The notes below the pieces were generated by a model, which saw only the letters and a list, made by a program, of their open reading frames with translations, did no database searches and had not been told where the DNA came from. This document shows positions 7,910-15,502 of a DNA stretch of 64,000 nucleotides, piece by piece; the first letter of the stretch is position 1, and each line of letters opens with the position of its first letter. The DNA lies in NCBI GenBank assembly GCA_963706605.1, contig OY970165.1:744001-808000 (forward strand), written 5' to 3'. The DNA is from VRUE01 sp963706605 (GTDB lineage: Bacteria; Actinomycetota; Thermoleophilia; Solirubrobacterales; 70-9). The position numbers and the translations under genes are program-made.

Positions 7910-8667
7910 GACTGCTCCTCAGCTTTGGGCTCCTCAGCTGCCGCGGCATCGGCCTCTCCGGCGGGTGGCGCCGTAGGGGGGACCTCCTCCGAGGAAGCTT
8001 TAGCTACCGGAGGAGGAGGTGGGTCCCCTGCGGTGACAGGACCCGCCGGCGAGGACTCGCTCGTGTCCCCTGCGGTGACAGGACCCGCGGCCTGAGGCTC
8101 CTGTCCCTCAGCCGTCACGGTCGAAGCGCCATTTGACTTCTGAACCCCCAGCACCTGAGCAACGGTGAGGCCTCGAAGCTCCGCGACCTCCTCCGGACGC
8201 CTGAGCCGAACCAGCCCGTCCATGGTCGCCTTGACCAGGTTGATCGGGTTCTGCGTCCCGATGCTCTTCGTGAGCACGTCGCGCACCCCACCAAGCTCGA
8301 GCACGGCACGAACCCCCCCGCCGGCGATCACGCCGGTACCAGGGCTGGCCGGACGCAGGACGACGTGCCCGGCGCCGTAGCGGCCGATGATTTTGTGGGT
8401 CAGGGTCTGCCCGTATTTGGGCACGCGGATCAAGCTCTTGCGGGCGTTCTCAACCGCCTTCTGGATCGCCAGCGGCACCTCACGTGCCTTGCCGTAGCCG
8501 ATCCCGACGACACCCTCTTCATCGCCGACGGCGACCAGCGCGGTGAAGGAGAAACGGCGGCCGCCCTTGACCACCTTGGCGACGCGGTTGATCTCGATCA
8601 CCCGCTCCTGGAGATCCAGCCCGCGCGGGCTGACGGTCTCCACATTGGTCATGTCCATGCCCTTCAT
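7906..8667 (-). CDS. rpsE: 30S ribosomal protein S5 with long C-terminal extension
   Basis: S5 contributes to decoding accuracy and 30S assembly. Residues 1-170 are the normal two-domain protein (RVIEINRVAKVVKGGRRFSF; GAGHVVLRPASPGTGVIAGG). The product is 253 residues instead of about 170. The extra 80 are Pro/Ala/Glu-rich and contain the 86-bp repeat (7961-8046) plus a 23-bp partial duplicate at 8066-8088, both in frame. Start choice is uncertain among three close ATGs; the first is given, while AAGGG sits 9 bases before the third. The rest of the spc operon order is standard. Confidence 0.95.
   Translation of the reverse strand: MKGMDMTNVETVSPRGLDLQERVIEINRVAKVVKGGRRFSFTALVAVGDEEGVVGIGYGKAREVPLAIQKAVENARKSLIRVPKYGQTLTHKIIGRYGAGHVVLRPASPGTGVIAGGGVRAVLELGGVRDVLTKSIGTQNPINLVKATMDGLVRLRRPEEVAELRGLTVAQVLGVQKSNGASTVTAEGQEPQAAGPVTAGDTSESSPAGPVTAGDPPPPPVAKASSEEVPPTAPPAGEADAAAAEEPKAEEQS
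7961..8046. repeat. 86-bp palindromic coding repeat, copy in rpsE
   Basis: Identical at 85 of 86 bases to 12284-12369 in rpsQ. It encodes PVTAGDPPPPPVAKASSEEV and a further PPTAPPA in the S5 tail. Ends are inverted (GCGGGT at one end, ACCCGC at the other) and inner arms CCTCCTCCG/CGGAGGAGG pair around an AT-richer loop. The last 23 bases (8024-8046) are repeated exactly at 8066-8088, 42 bases away and in the same frame. Confidence 0.9.
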
Positions 8668-8698
8668 GAGGTCAGGGAAGGTAGCGGACGGAGGGCCA

Positions 8699-9052
8699 TC
8701 AGAACTTCAGTCCCCCTTCGCGGGCGCCCTCGGCGAGCGCTTTCACGCGGCCGTGGAACTTGTATCCGCCGCGATCGAAGACGCAGCTCTCGACGCCGGC
8801 GGCCTTGGCGCGCTCGGCAAGCAGCTCGCCGACCCGCTTCGCCTGCTCGCTGGCCGTCAGCTTGCGCAGCTCCGGCTCGGTCCAGTTGACGGCGGCCAGA
8901 GTGCGACCGGCAGCATCGTCCACGAGCTGCGCGAAGACGCCGCGATTGGAACGGTAGACGGAGAGGCGGGGCCGCTCGGAGCTGCCGATGATCCGGGCAC
9001 GGACCCGGCGACGACGACGCAGGCGGCGCTGGCGCTTGGTGAGAACCGTCAT
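8699..9052 (-). CDS. rplR: 50S ribosomal protein L18
   Basis: L18 binds 5S rRNA and is part of the central protuberance. The 117-residue product contains RPRLSVYRSNRGVFAQLVDD and the C-terminal FDRGGYKFHGRVKALAEGAR, both family hallmarks. Its ATG overlaps the rplF stop by 4 bp (ATGA). Confidence 0.97.
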   Translation of the reverse strand: MTVLTKRQRRLRRRRRVRARIIGSSERPRLSVYRSNRGVFAQLVDDAAGRTLAAVNWTEPELRKLTASEQAKRVGELLAERAKAAGVESCVFDRGGYKFHGRVKALAEGAREGGLKF

Positions 9053-9582
9053 GCGCGCTTCCCCACCTTCCTGGCGACGTGCTCGTCGCGATAACGGATT
9101 CCCTTGCCCTTGTATGGCTCCGGTGGGCGCCGCTTGCGGATATCCGCGGCGACCTGCCCGACCAGCTGCTTGTCGATGCCGCGCACCACGATCTCGGTTG
9201 GCTGCGGCACCTCGAACTCGATCCCCTCCGGGGGGTCGACCGAGACAGGGTGGGAATAACCGAGCGCCAACTCGAGGCTCTTCCCCTTGAGCTGGGCGCG
9301 GTAGCCGACGCCCTGGATCTCAAGTCGCTTCTCGAAGCCATCGGTGACGCCCTCGACCATGTTCGCGATCAGGCTCCGGGTCAACCCGTGCAGGGCCCGA
9401 TGCTCGCCGCGGTTGGTGGGGCGCTGCACGGTGACCACACCCTCATCCTGCGCGACCGTCATCTCGGCAGAGAGGTTTTGGGTCAGCTCGCCCTTCGGTC
9501 CCTTCACGCCGACCCGCCCAGGGGCTAGCTCGACCGTGACGGACTCGGGAACGGATATCGGCTTTCTTCCAATTCGGCTCAT
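9049..9582 (-). CDS. rplF: 50S ribosomal protein L6
   Basis: L6 lies near the factor-binding centre. The 177-residue product starts MSRIGRKPISVPESV and contains the two duplicated L6 folds and the C-terminal KRRPPEPYKGKGIRY signature. It lies 7 bp after rpsH. Confidence 0.97.
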   Translation of the reverse strand: MSRIGRKPISVPESVTVELAPGRVGVKGPKGELTQNLSAEMTVAQDEGVVTVQRPTNRGEHRALHGLTRSLIANMVEGVTDGFEKRLEIQGVGYRAQLKGKSLELALGYSHPVSVDPPEGIEFEVPQPTEIVVRGIDKQLVGQVAADIRKRRPPEPYKGKGIRYRDEHVARKVGKRA

Positions 9583-9589
9583 CGCTCAC

Positions 9590-9985
9590 TCACCAGACGT
9601 AGGCAACTACCTCGCCGCCGACCCCTTTCGCCTTCGCTTCGTGGCCGGTCATCACACCAACCGAGGTGCTGACGATCGCGGTACCGGTACCACCGTGCAC
9701 TCGAGGAACTTCCTTGTGGTCGACGTAGCGGCGGCGTCCGGGCCGCGAGATCCTCTCCAGCCCGGCAATCACCGGACGGCGATCCTCGGTGTACTTGAGC
9801 CGGATCTCGATCGCCTCGCCGACCTTGGCGGGCTTGCGGTGGAAATCGCGGATGTATCCCTGCTCCTTGAGGATCCGGGACATCTCCTCCTTCAGCTTCG
9901 AGGCAGGGATGTCCACATCGTCGTGGCCGGAGCCAAGGGCATTCCGGATCCGGGTCAGGTAATCGGCTATCGGGTCGTTCAGCAT
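9590..9985 (-). CDS. rpsH: 30S ribosomal protein S8
   Basis: S8 binds helix 21 of 16S rRNA and in E. coli represses the spc operon. The 131-residue product starts MLNDPIADYLTRIRNA and has the C-terminal GTGTAIVSTSVGVMTGHEAK with the conserved Ser/Thr-rich RNA-binding loop. It follows rpsZ by 9 bp. Confidence 0.97.
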   Translation of the reverse strand: MLNDPIADYLTRIRNALGSGHDDVDIPASKLKEEMSRILKEQGYIRDFHRKPAKVGEAIEIRLKYTEDRRPVIAGLERISRPGRRRYVDHKEVPRVHGGTGTAIVSTSVGVMTGHEAKAKGVGGEVVAYVW

Positions 9986-9994
9986 CGTCTCTGC

Positions 9995-10180
9995 CTACCA
10001 GCTCGACTTGGTCATACCGGGGACGTAGCCCTCATGGGCGGCCTCGCGCAGGCAAATCCTGCAGAGGCCGAACTTGCGGTAGTAGGCGCGCGGCCGACCG
10101 CAACGACGGCAGCGGTTGTATTCACGGGTCTTGAACCGGGCTTTGCGGCCCTGCTTCACCTTCTGGGAAGTCTTAGCCAT
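9995..10180 (-). CDS. rpsZ: 30S ribosomal protein S14, type Z
   Basis: The short zinc form of S14 (61 residues) with two CxxC knuckles in YNRCRRCGRPRAYYRKFGLC and RIC. It assembles into the 30S head. Start ATG at 10178-10180 gives MAKTSQKVK and overlaps the end of rplE by 8 bp. The symbol rpsN is also used for this gene. Confidence 0.96.
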   Translation of the reverse strand: MAKTSQKVKQGRKARFKTREYNRCRRCGRPRAYYRKFGLCRICLREAAHEGYVPGMTKSSW

Positions 10181-10997
10181 CCTCTGAACTCTCCTCACCA
10201 GCCGAGCCATCGGCCTCGTCCGTTGCGCCCTCCGCGGCACCCTCGCCCTCCTCGCCGGCCTCCGGCTCGGGCTCGGGCTTCGCGTATGCGTCGGGGTTCT
10301 CTTCCTTCAGCTGCTCAAGTGCGGCCTGCTCGGCCTCAGCCCGCAGACGGGCCTCCTCCTTGCGCTTCTCCTCCTCTTCGGCCGCCTCGGCCTCGACATC
10401 GCCACCGCCGGGCCGGCCGTCCTGGGCGAACGGCATACCGAGTCGCAGCAACAGCTCGAAGGCCTCGACATCGGTCTGCGCGGAGGTCGCGATCGTCACG
10501 TCCAGACCGCGCACCTCGTCGATCGAGTCGTAGTCGATTTCCGGAAAGATCAGCTGCTCGCGGACGCCCATCGAGTAGTTGCCGCGACCATCGAAGGAGC
10601 GGGGATTGAGCCCCCGGAAGTCGCGAATCCGCGGCACCGCAATCGAGCAGAGCCGGTCGAGGAACTCCCACATCCGCGCCCGACGCAGGGTGACCGAGAG
10701 ACCGACCGGCATCCCCTCGCGAACTTTGAAGGAGGCGATCGACTTGCGGGCGCGGCGCACGCTGGGCTGCTGGCCGGCGATCAGCGCCAGCTGCTGCTGC
10801 GCGGCCTCGAGCATTTTGGCGTTCTGCTTGGCCTCGCCGACCCCCATGTTGAGGACGATCTTCTCGACCCGTGGCACCTGCATCCGAGTCGAGTAACCGA
10901 ACCGCTGGGTCAGCGCCGGCACCACGTCCTGCTCGTAGCGCTCGCGCAGGCGCGGCGGCGGCGCGACCTGGGATTGGGGGGTCGTGGCCGCCTCCAT
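10173..10997 (-). CDS. rplE: 50S ribosomal protein L5 with acidic C-terminal tail
   Basis: L5 binds 5S rRNA and contacts P-site tRNA. Residues 1-190 are the normal protein (PRVEKIVLNMGVGEAKQNAK; RIRDFRGLNPRSFDGRGNYS). The product is 274 residues; the last 80 are a Glu/Ala-rich tail with a coiled-coil-like stretch (EEEEKRKEEARLRAEAEQAA) then an acidic Pro/Glu/Gly run. No repeat copy is seen in the tail. Its ATG overlaps the rplX stop (TGATG). Confidence 0.95.
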   Translation of the reverse strand: MEAATTPQSQVAPPPRLRERYEQDVVPALTQRFGYSTRMQVPRVEKIVLNMGVGEAKQNAKMLEAAQQQLALIAGQQPSVRRARKSIASFKVREGMPVGLSVTLRRARMWEFLDRLCSIAVPRIRDFRGLNPRSFDGRGNYSMGVREQLIFPEIDYDSIDEVRGLDVTIATSAQTDVEAFELLLRLGMPFAQDGRPGGGDVEAEAAEEEEKRKEEARLRAEAEQAALEQLKEENPDAYAKPEPEPEAGEEGEGAAEGATDEADGSAGEESSEDG

Positions 10998-11338
10998 CAG
11001 AGCGACACCCCGCTGCGCTTCGCGAATCGCTCGCGCTTGCCGCCTTTATCGCGACGCATGCCGATCCGGGTCGGCTTTTTGTCTTTGGGGTCGAGCAGCA
11101 TCACGTTGGAGACGTGGATCGGACCCTCCTTGTCGACGATCCCGCCGAGCTGCTGGCCGGCCTTCTGCACGTCCTGGCTCGGGCGCGCTTTTTCGTGCCG
11201 CTTGACCATGTTCAGTCCCTCGACATAGACGAAGCCCCGTTTCGGCTCGGTGCGCACCACGCGACCGGTCTTACCGGCGTCCTTGCCGCCGATCACCTTC
11301 ACCTGGTCGTCGGTCCGGATCCGCATAGCCTTGGCCAT
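10997..11338 (-). CDS. rplX: 50S ribosomal protein L24
   Basis: L24 starts 50S assembly. It has a KOW motif (DQVKVIGGKDAGKTGRVVRT) followed by VYVEGLNMVKRH. The ATG at 11336-11338, 2 bp after the rplN stop, gives a 113-residue product; the frame is open further upstream but only through rplN. Confidence 0.96.
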   Translation of the reverse strand: MAKAMRIRTDDQVKVIGGKDAGKTGRVVRTEPKRGFVYVEGLNMVKRHEKARPSQDVQKAGQQLGGIVDKEGPIHVSNVMLLDPKDKKPTRIGMRRDKGGKRERFAKRSGVSL

Positions 11339-11340
11339 CG

Positions 11341-11712
11341 CTACAGAACCTCCGGGGCGAGGGAGACGATTTTCATGAAGTTGCGCTCGCGCAGCTCGCG
11401 GGCCACCGGACCAAAGATGCGAGTGCCCCGCGGGTTGTTGCTCGCCGGGTCGATCAGGACCGCGGCGTTTTCGTCGAAGGAGATGTAGGTGCCGTCCGAG
11501 CGGCCGAGCTGCTTGCGGGTTCGCACGACGACGGCCTGGACGACCTCGCCCTTGCGCACGCCGCCCTGCGGGCTGGCCTGTTTGACCGTGGCGGTGATCA
11601 CGTCGCCGACGCCGGCGTAGCGACGGTGCGAGCCACCCTTGACCCGGATGCAAAGGATCTCGCGGGCGCCCGAGTTGTCGGCAACCTTAAGTCTCGACTC
11701 TTGCTGGATCAT
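11341..11712 (-). CDS. rplN: 50S ribosomal protein L14
   Basis: L14 helps form inter-subunit bridges. The 123-residue product starts MIQQESRLKVADNSGAREI and contains GSHRRYAGVGDVI and DGTYISFDENAAVLI. It is the first gene after rpsQ with a 12-bp gap. Confidence 0.97.
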   Translation of the reverse strand: MIQQESRLKVADNSGAREILCIRVKGGSHRRYAGVGDVITATVKQASPQGGVRKGEVVQAVVVRTRKQLGRSDGTYISFDENAAVLIDPASNNPRGTRIFGPVARELRERNFMKIVSLAPEVL

Positions 11713-11724
11713 CGAACCGGCTCC

Positions 11725-12459
11725 CTACTTCGCCTTCTCCAGGACCTCGACCAGGCGCCAGCGCTTGGTCTTGGACAGCGGCCTGGTCTCGACCACGCGG
11801 ACGACATCGCCCTGGCCGGCCTCGTTGCGCTCGTCGTGGGCGTGCAGCGTGCGCGAGCTCCTGACCACCTTCTCGTAGGTCGGATGGCGGCGCATGATGT
11901 CGATCCGCACGGTGATCGATTTCTGACCTTTGTCGGAGACCACGATCCCCTGCCGGACCTTGGCCGCGTTCGCAGCCCGCTCGGCCGGTGGAGTCCCGGT
12001 CCCGGGAGTCTTCTTGACCTTGGCGGCAGCCCGTTCCTTACGCCGTTCGGCGCCGCGGCGCTTCCGAGCATCCAGCCGCGCTGCCTTCCGCTCCTCCGGC
12101 GACTGTTGCGGCTTGGCCTTATGAGGCTTGCGAGACGCTTCAAGCCGCTTCTTCTCCTTCCAAGGAAGCTCATCCTCAGGATTGGGCTCAGCCTCTGCAG
12201 CTTTCTCCTCGCTGGCGGGGGCGTCCTCAGACTCTTCCGCTGGGGCCTCGTCCTGAGGCTGCTCAGCCTCAGACTCCTCTGATGCGGGTGGCGCCGTAGG
12301 GGGGACCTCCTCCGAGGAAGCTTTAGCTACCGGAGGAGGAGGTGGGTCCCCTGCGGCGACAGGACCCGCATCCTGAGGGGCCTCGTCCTGAGGCGTTTCC
12401 TCTTGGGGTGCGTCCTGCTCAGTCGTCTCGTCTTTTTTCTGCTCGTCCTCAGCCATCAT
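11725..12459 (-). CDS. rpsQ: 30S ribosomal protein S17 with very long N-terminal extension
   Basis: The S17 fold is confined to the last ~75 of 244 residues (RQGIVVSDKGQKSITVRIDI, then VVRVVETRPLSKTKRWRLVE). The preceding ~165 residues are an acidic stretch rich in Glu, Gln, Pro and Ala that contains the 86-bp repeat (12284-12369), followed by a basic stretch (about 100-160, Lys/Arg/Ala). The start is secure: the ATG overlaps the rpmC stop by 4 bp and no ATG, GTG or TTG precedes the S17 domain closer to it. S17 is normally about 80-100 residues, so this protein is nearly three times the usual size. Confidence 0.93.
   Translation of the reverse strand: MMAEDEQKKDETTEQDAPQEETPQDEAPQDAGPVAAGDPPPPPVAKASSEEVPPTAPPASEESEAEQPQDEAPAEESEDAPASEEKAAEAEPNPEDELPWKEKKRLEASRKPHKAKPQQSPEERKAARLDARKRRGAERRKERAAAKVKKTPGTGTPPAERAANAAKVRQGIVVSDKGQKSITVRIDIMRRHPTYEKVVRSSRTLHAHDERNEAGQGDVVRVVETRPLSKTKRWRLVEVLEKAK
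12284..12369. repeat. 86-bp palindromic coding repeat, copy in rpsQ
   Basis: Differs from the rpsE copy (7961-8046) by one transition (GGCGAC for GGTGAC), changing one Thr to Ala. It encodes the same peptide (AGDPPPPPVAKASSEEVPP) in the same frame and orientation, but in the N-terminal part of S17 rather than the C-terminal part of S5. Flanking sequence is unrelated between the two genes. Confidence 0.9.
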
Positions 12460-12668
12460 TTCCTCAACTCTCGCTCAACGTCGATCCCGCGCTCCTTGGC
12501 CACCGTAAGCAGCCGCGCGATGTCCCGCTTCGCCGCGCCCAACCGATCCGTGTTCTCCAGCTCGCCGGTCGCATGCCGGAAACGCAGGTTGAACGACTCC
12601 TGCTTGGCGTCGATCAGCTTCGCCACCAGCTCGTCGTCTTTCAGATCGTGGGCCTCGGCCGCCTTCAT
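12456..12668 (-). CDS. rpmC: 50S ribosomal protein L29
   Basis: A 70-residue two-helix protein near the tunnel exit, docking site for trigger factor and SRP. It contains KQESFNLRFRHATGELENTD and IARLLTVAKERGI. The start overlaps the rplP stop by 1 bp and the end overlaps rpsQ by 4 bp. Confidence 0.96.
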   Translation of the reverse strand: MKAAEAHDLKDDELVAKLIDAKQESFNLRFRHATGELENTDRLGAAKRDIARLLTVAKERGIDVERELRK

Positions 12669-13087
12669 CAGGTCTCCGCCCCCTCGCGCATCACGAATTT
12701 CGTCTTTATCGGGAGCTTGTGGCCGGCCAGGCGCAGCGCCTCGCGGGCCAGGTCCTCGGGGACTCCGGCCAGCTCGAACATGACCTTGCCGGGCTTGACG
12801 ACGGCGACCCAGCCCTCCGGATTGCCCTTGCCCGAGCCCATCCGCGTCTCGGCCGGCTTCTTCGTGTAGGGCTTATCGGGGAAGATGTTGATCCAGACCT
12901 TGCCGCCACGTTTGATCTTGCGGGTCATCGCGATACGGGCGGCCTCGATCTGGCGGTTGGTGATCCAGCCGCGATCGAGCGCCTTCAACCCGTACTCGCC
13001 GAAGGCGACGTGGCTGCCGCCCTTGGTGTTGCCGCGCATCCGGCCGCGCATCTGTTTGCGGTGCTTTACTCGCTTCGGCATCAACAT
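12668..13087 (-). CDS. rplP: 50S ribosomal protein L16
   Basis: L16 organises the aminoacyl-tRNA site. The 139-residue product starts MLMPKRVKHRKQMRGRMRG and has FGEYGLKALDRGWITNRQIE and RMGSGKGNPEGWVAVVKPG. The first Met may be skipped in favour of MPKR two codons in. Confidence 0.97.
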   Translation of the reverse strand: MLMPKRVKHRKQMRGRMRGNTKGGSHVAFGEYGLKALDRGWITNRQIEAARIAMTRKIKRGGKVWINIFPDKPYTKKPAETRMGSGKGNPEGWVAVVKPGKVMFELAGVPEDLAREALRLAGHKLPIKTKFVMREGAET

Positions 13088-13821
13088 CAGCGACCACCTC
13101 CACCGCGACCGCCGCGGCCCCGGTCCCCGCCGCGACCGCCGCGCTGACTGCTGCCCTGCGGCTCACCGTCGGCGGGTATCTGGTCGGAGCGGAACCCCTC
13201 GGGCATCACTTCGCCCTTGTTGATCCAGCATTTGACGCCGATCCGACCCGCGGTCGTCCGAGCCTCGAAGAAGCCGTAGTCGATGTTGGCGCGCAGCGTG
13301 TGCAGCGGCACCCGCCCGTCCGAGTAGCTTTCGGTCCGCGCCATCTCGGAGCCGCCAAGGCGGCCGGAAACCTGGATCTTCACGCCCTTGGCGCCGGATC
13401 GCATCGCCGAGGTCAGGGCGCGTTTCATCGCCCGCCGGAAGGCGACACGGTTCTGCAGCTGCTCGGCGATTGACTGCGCGACCAGTTTGGCGTCGAGCTC
13501 GGGTCGCTTCACCTCGCGGATGTTCACCTTGACCGGCTTCCCGGTCAGCTTGTGCAGCTCCTTGCGCAGCGCGTCCACTTCGCTGCCCGACTTGCCGATC
13601 ACGATGCCGGGGCGAGCGGTATGGATGTCGACGGCAACCTCGCCACGGCGCTCGATCGTGATGTCCGAGAGACCGGCATGGGCGAGTTTGCCCTCGATAT
13701 GAGAGCGGATATGCAGGTCCTCCTCGAGCACGTCGGCGAAGCCCTTCTCGTCGAACCAGTTCGATTTCCAGTCCTGGATGTAGCCGACCCTGAAGCCGGT
13801 GGGGTGAATCTTCTGTCCCAT
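13087..13821 (-). CDS. rpsC: 30S ribosomal protein S3
   Basis: S3 lines the mRNA entry pore. The 244-residue product starts MGQKIHPTGFRVGYIQDW, has the KH domain motif VIGKSGSEVDALRKEL and a Gly/Arg-rich C-terminal tail (RGGRGGDRGRGGRGGGGR). Gene order rplV-rpsC-rplP-rpmC-rpsQ is canonical. Confidence 0.97.
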   Translation of the reverse strand: MGQKIHPTGFRVGYIQDWKSNWFDEKGFADVLEEDLHIRSHIEGKLAHAGLSDITIERRGEVAVDIHTARPGIVIGKSGSEVDALRKELHKLTGKPVKVNIREVKRPELDAKLVAQSIAEQLQNRVAFRRAMKRALTSAMRSGAKGVKIQVSGRLGGSEMARTESYSDGRVPLHTLRANIDYGFFEARTTAGRIGVKCWINKGEVMPEGFRSDQIPADGEPQGSSQRGGRGGDRGRGGRGGGGR

Positions 13822-13824
13822 GGT

Positions 13825-14370
13825 CTAGCCGTCCTCTTCCGGACTCAAGGCCACCGCGATGTGGCTGGTTCGCTTGTTGATCGGGGTAGCCCGACCCAGC
13901 GCCCTGGGTCGGAAACGGCGCAGCGTCGGGCCTTCATCGACGGTGATCTCGGCAACGCGCATCTCGTCGGCGACGAGATCGTGATTGTTTTCCGCATTCG
14001 AGGCGGCCGACTCGATCAGCTTGCCGATGTCCTGGGCGGCGCTCCGCGGCGAGAACTGCAGCAGTGCCCGCGCCCGGTCGATGTGAAGTCCTCGGATCTG
14101 GTCGGCGACGAGACGCGCCTTTCGCGGTGCGACCCTCACGTAGCGCGAACTGGCGCGGACGACGATCGGAGCGGCGGGCTTCGGCGCCTCTTTTTTCGGC
14201 GATTGTTTTTTGGGGGAAGATTTTTTTGCCGCACTTTTTTTCGGCGACGCTTTTTTCGAGGAGGGTTTTTTCGCAGGCGTTTTCTCCTCGCCTTTTTTAC
14301 CCCCGTCTTTTTTAGTTTTTTTGATCCCGGTTTTCGCGTTCGGGTCTCTCTGCTTCTTCTCGAGCGCCAT
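13825..14370 (-). CDS. rplV: 50S ribosomal protein L22 with Lys-rich N-terminal extension
   Basis: The L22 core (residues ~70-181; SRYVRVAPRKARLVADQIRG, then RRFRPRALGRATPINKRTSH) lines the exit tunnel. The first ~65 residues are a histone-H1-like lysine-rich tail of Lys, Ser, Pro and Ala (KKPSSKKASPKKSAAKKS). In this tail Lys is mostly AAA, making A6-A7 runs between about 14200 and 14325, in contrast to AAG elsewhere. Such runs are possible slippage sites. The start ATG is 2 bp after the rpsS stop. Confidence 0.95.
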   Translation of the reverse strand: MALEKKQRDPNAKTGIKKTKKDGGKKGEEKTPAKKPSSKKASPKKSAAKKSSPKKQSPKKEAPKPAAPIVVRASSRYVRVAPRKARLVADQIRGLHIDRARALLQFSPRSAAQDIGKLIESAASNAENNHDLVADEMRVAEITVDEGPTLRRFRPRALGRATPINKRTSHIAVALSPEEDG

Positions 14371-14372
14371 TG

Positions 14373-14648
14373 CTAATCGCCGCCCTTGCCGGTACCGGAA
14401 TGGGCGCGGAAGGTCCGCGTGGGAGCGAACTCGCCCAGCTTGTGGCCGACCATCGACTCCGAGATGAAGACGGGTACGTGCTTACGCCCGTCGTGGACGG
14501 CGATCGTGTGGCCGACCATGTCCGGGAAGATCGTCGAGGTCCTCGACCAGGTCTTCACCATCTGCTTCTGACCGGACTCGTTCATCGCCGAGATCCGCTT
14601 CATCAGCGCCGCTTCCACCCACGGTCCCTTTTTGGTCGAGCGTCCCAT
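14373..14648 (-). CDS. rpsS: 30S ribosomal protein S19
   Basis: S19 sits in the 30S head with S13. The 91-residue product starts MGRSTKKGPWVEAALMKRI and contains VGHTIAVHDGRKHVPVFISE and KLGEFAPTRTFRAH. It is 3 bp from rplB. Confidence 0.97.
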   Translation of the reverse strand: MGRSTKKGPWVEAALMKRISAMNESGQKQMVKTWSRTSTIFPDMVGHTIAVHDGRKHVPVFISESMVGHKLGEFAPTRTFRAHSGTGKGGD

Positions 14649-14651
14649 CGC

Positions 14652-15494
14652 TTACCTCTTCTTCTTTCCGCGGCGCCTGCCGCGCACGATGTAGCGATCG
14701 GACTGCTTGCCCTTCTTGCGGGTCCGGTAGCCAAGCGTCGGCTTGCCCCACGGCGTCACCGGGTGCCCACCGGGCGTGTGGTGCGCCTCGCCGCCGCCGT
14801 GCGGGTGGTCAACCGGGTTCATCGCCACACCCCTGGTCTGCGGCCGCTTGCCCTTGTGCCGGTTGCGTCCGGCCTTGCCGATCTTCATGTTCTGGTGCTC
14901 GGCGTTCGAGAGCTGGCCGACCGTGGCTCGGCACTCGGCACGAACCATCCGCATCTCCGAGGAGGGCAGGCGCAGCGTCACCATCTCACCCTCCTTCGCG
15001 ACGAGCTGGATCGCGGTTCCGGCGGCGCGTCCCAGCTTGCCGCCCTGGCCGGCGACCAGCTCGACGTTGTGGACGATGGTGCCGGTCGGCATCTCCCCCA
15101 GGGTCAGCGCGTGGCCGGGCTTGATGTCAGCGCCGGCGCCGGACTGGACCTGGTCACCAACCGAGAGAGCGGCGGGAGCGAGGATGTAGCTCTTCTCGCC
15201 GTCGGCATAGTGCAGCAGGGCGATGTAGCAGCTCCGGTTCGGGTCGTACTCGATCGTCGCGACCCTGGCCGGGACACCATCCTTGAGGCGCTTGAAGTCG
15301 ATCTTGCGGTAGCGCCGCTTTGCTCCGCCGCCGCGATGGCGGGCGGTAACCCGGCCGTTGGCGTTGCGACCACCGGACTTGCGCAGTCCTTCGGACAGCT
15401 TGCGCTCCGGCTCGGTCGCGGTCAGCTGCTCGCGCATCGGGTAGGTCGCGAAGCGGCGCCCGGGGCTGGTCGGTTTGGTTTTGCGGTTTGGCAT
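14652..15494 (-). CDS. rplB: 50S ribosomal protein L2
   Basis: L2 is needed for subunit association and peptidyl transfer. The 280-residue product has the conserved C-terminal block VAMNPVDHPHGGGEAHHTPG with the functionally important His. N-terminal motif RHRGGGAKRRYRKIDFKR is intact. Confidence 0.98.
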   Translation of the reverse strand: MPNRKTKPTSPGRRFATYPMREQLTATEPERKLSEGLRKSGGRNANGRVTARHRGGGAKRRYRKIDFKRLKDGVPARVATIEYDPNRSCYIALLHYADGEKSYILAPAALSVGDQVQSGAGADIKPGHALTLGEMPTGTIVHNVELVAGQGGKLGRAAGTAIQLVAKEGEMVTLRLPSSEMRMVRAECRATVGQLSNAEHQNMKIGKAGRNRHKGKRPQTRGVAMNPVDHPHGGGEAHHTPGGHPVTPWGKPTLGYRTRKKGKQSDRYIVRGRRRGKKKR

Positions 15495-15502
15495 CTCTCT
15501 CC

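Noticed and set aside
7961..8088. CRISPR-like array because of the repeated blocks in rpsE
   Set aside because: Only two unequal units, in frame in a coding gene, with no spacers of regular size and no cas genes in the window.
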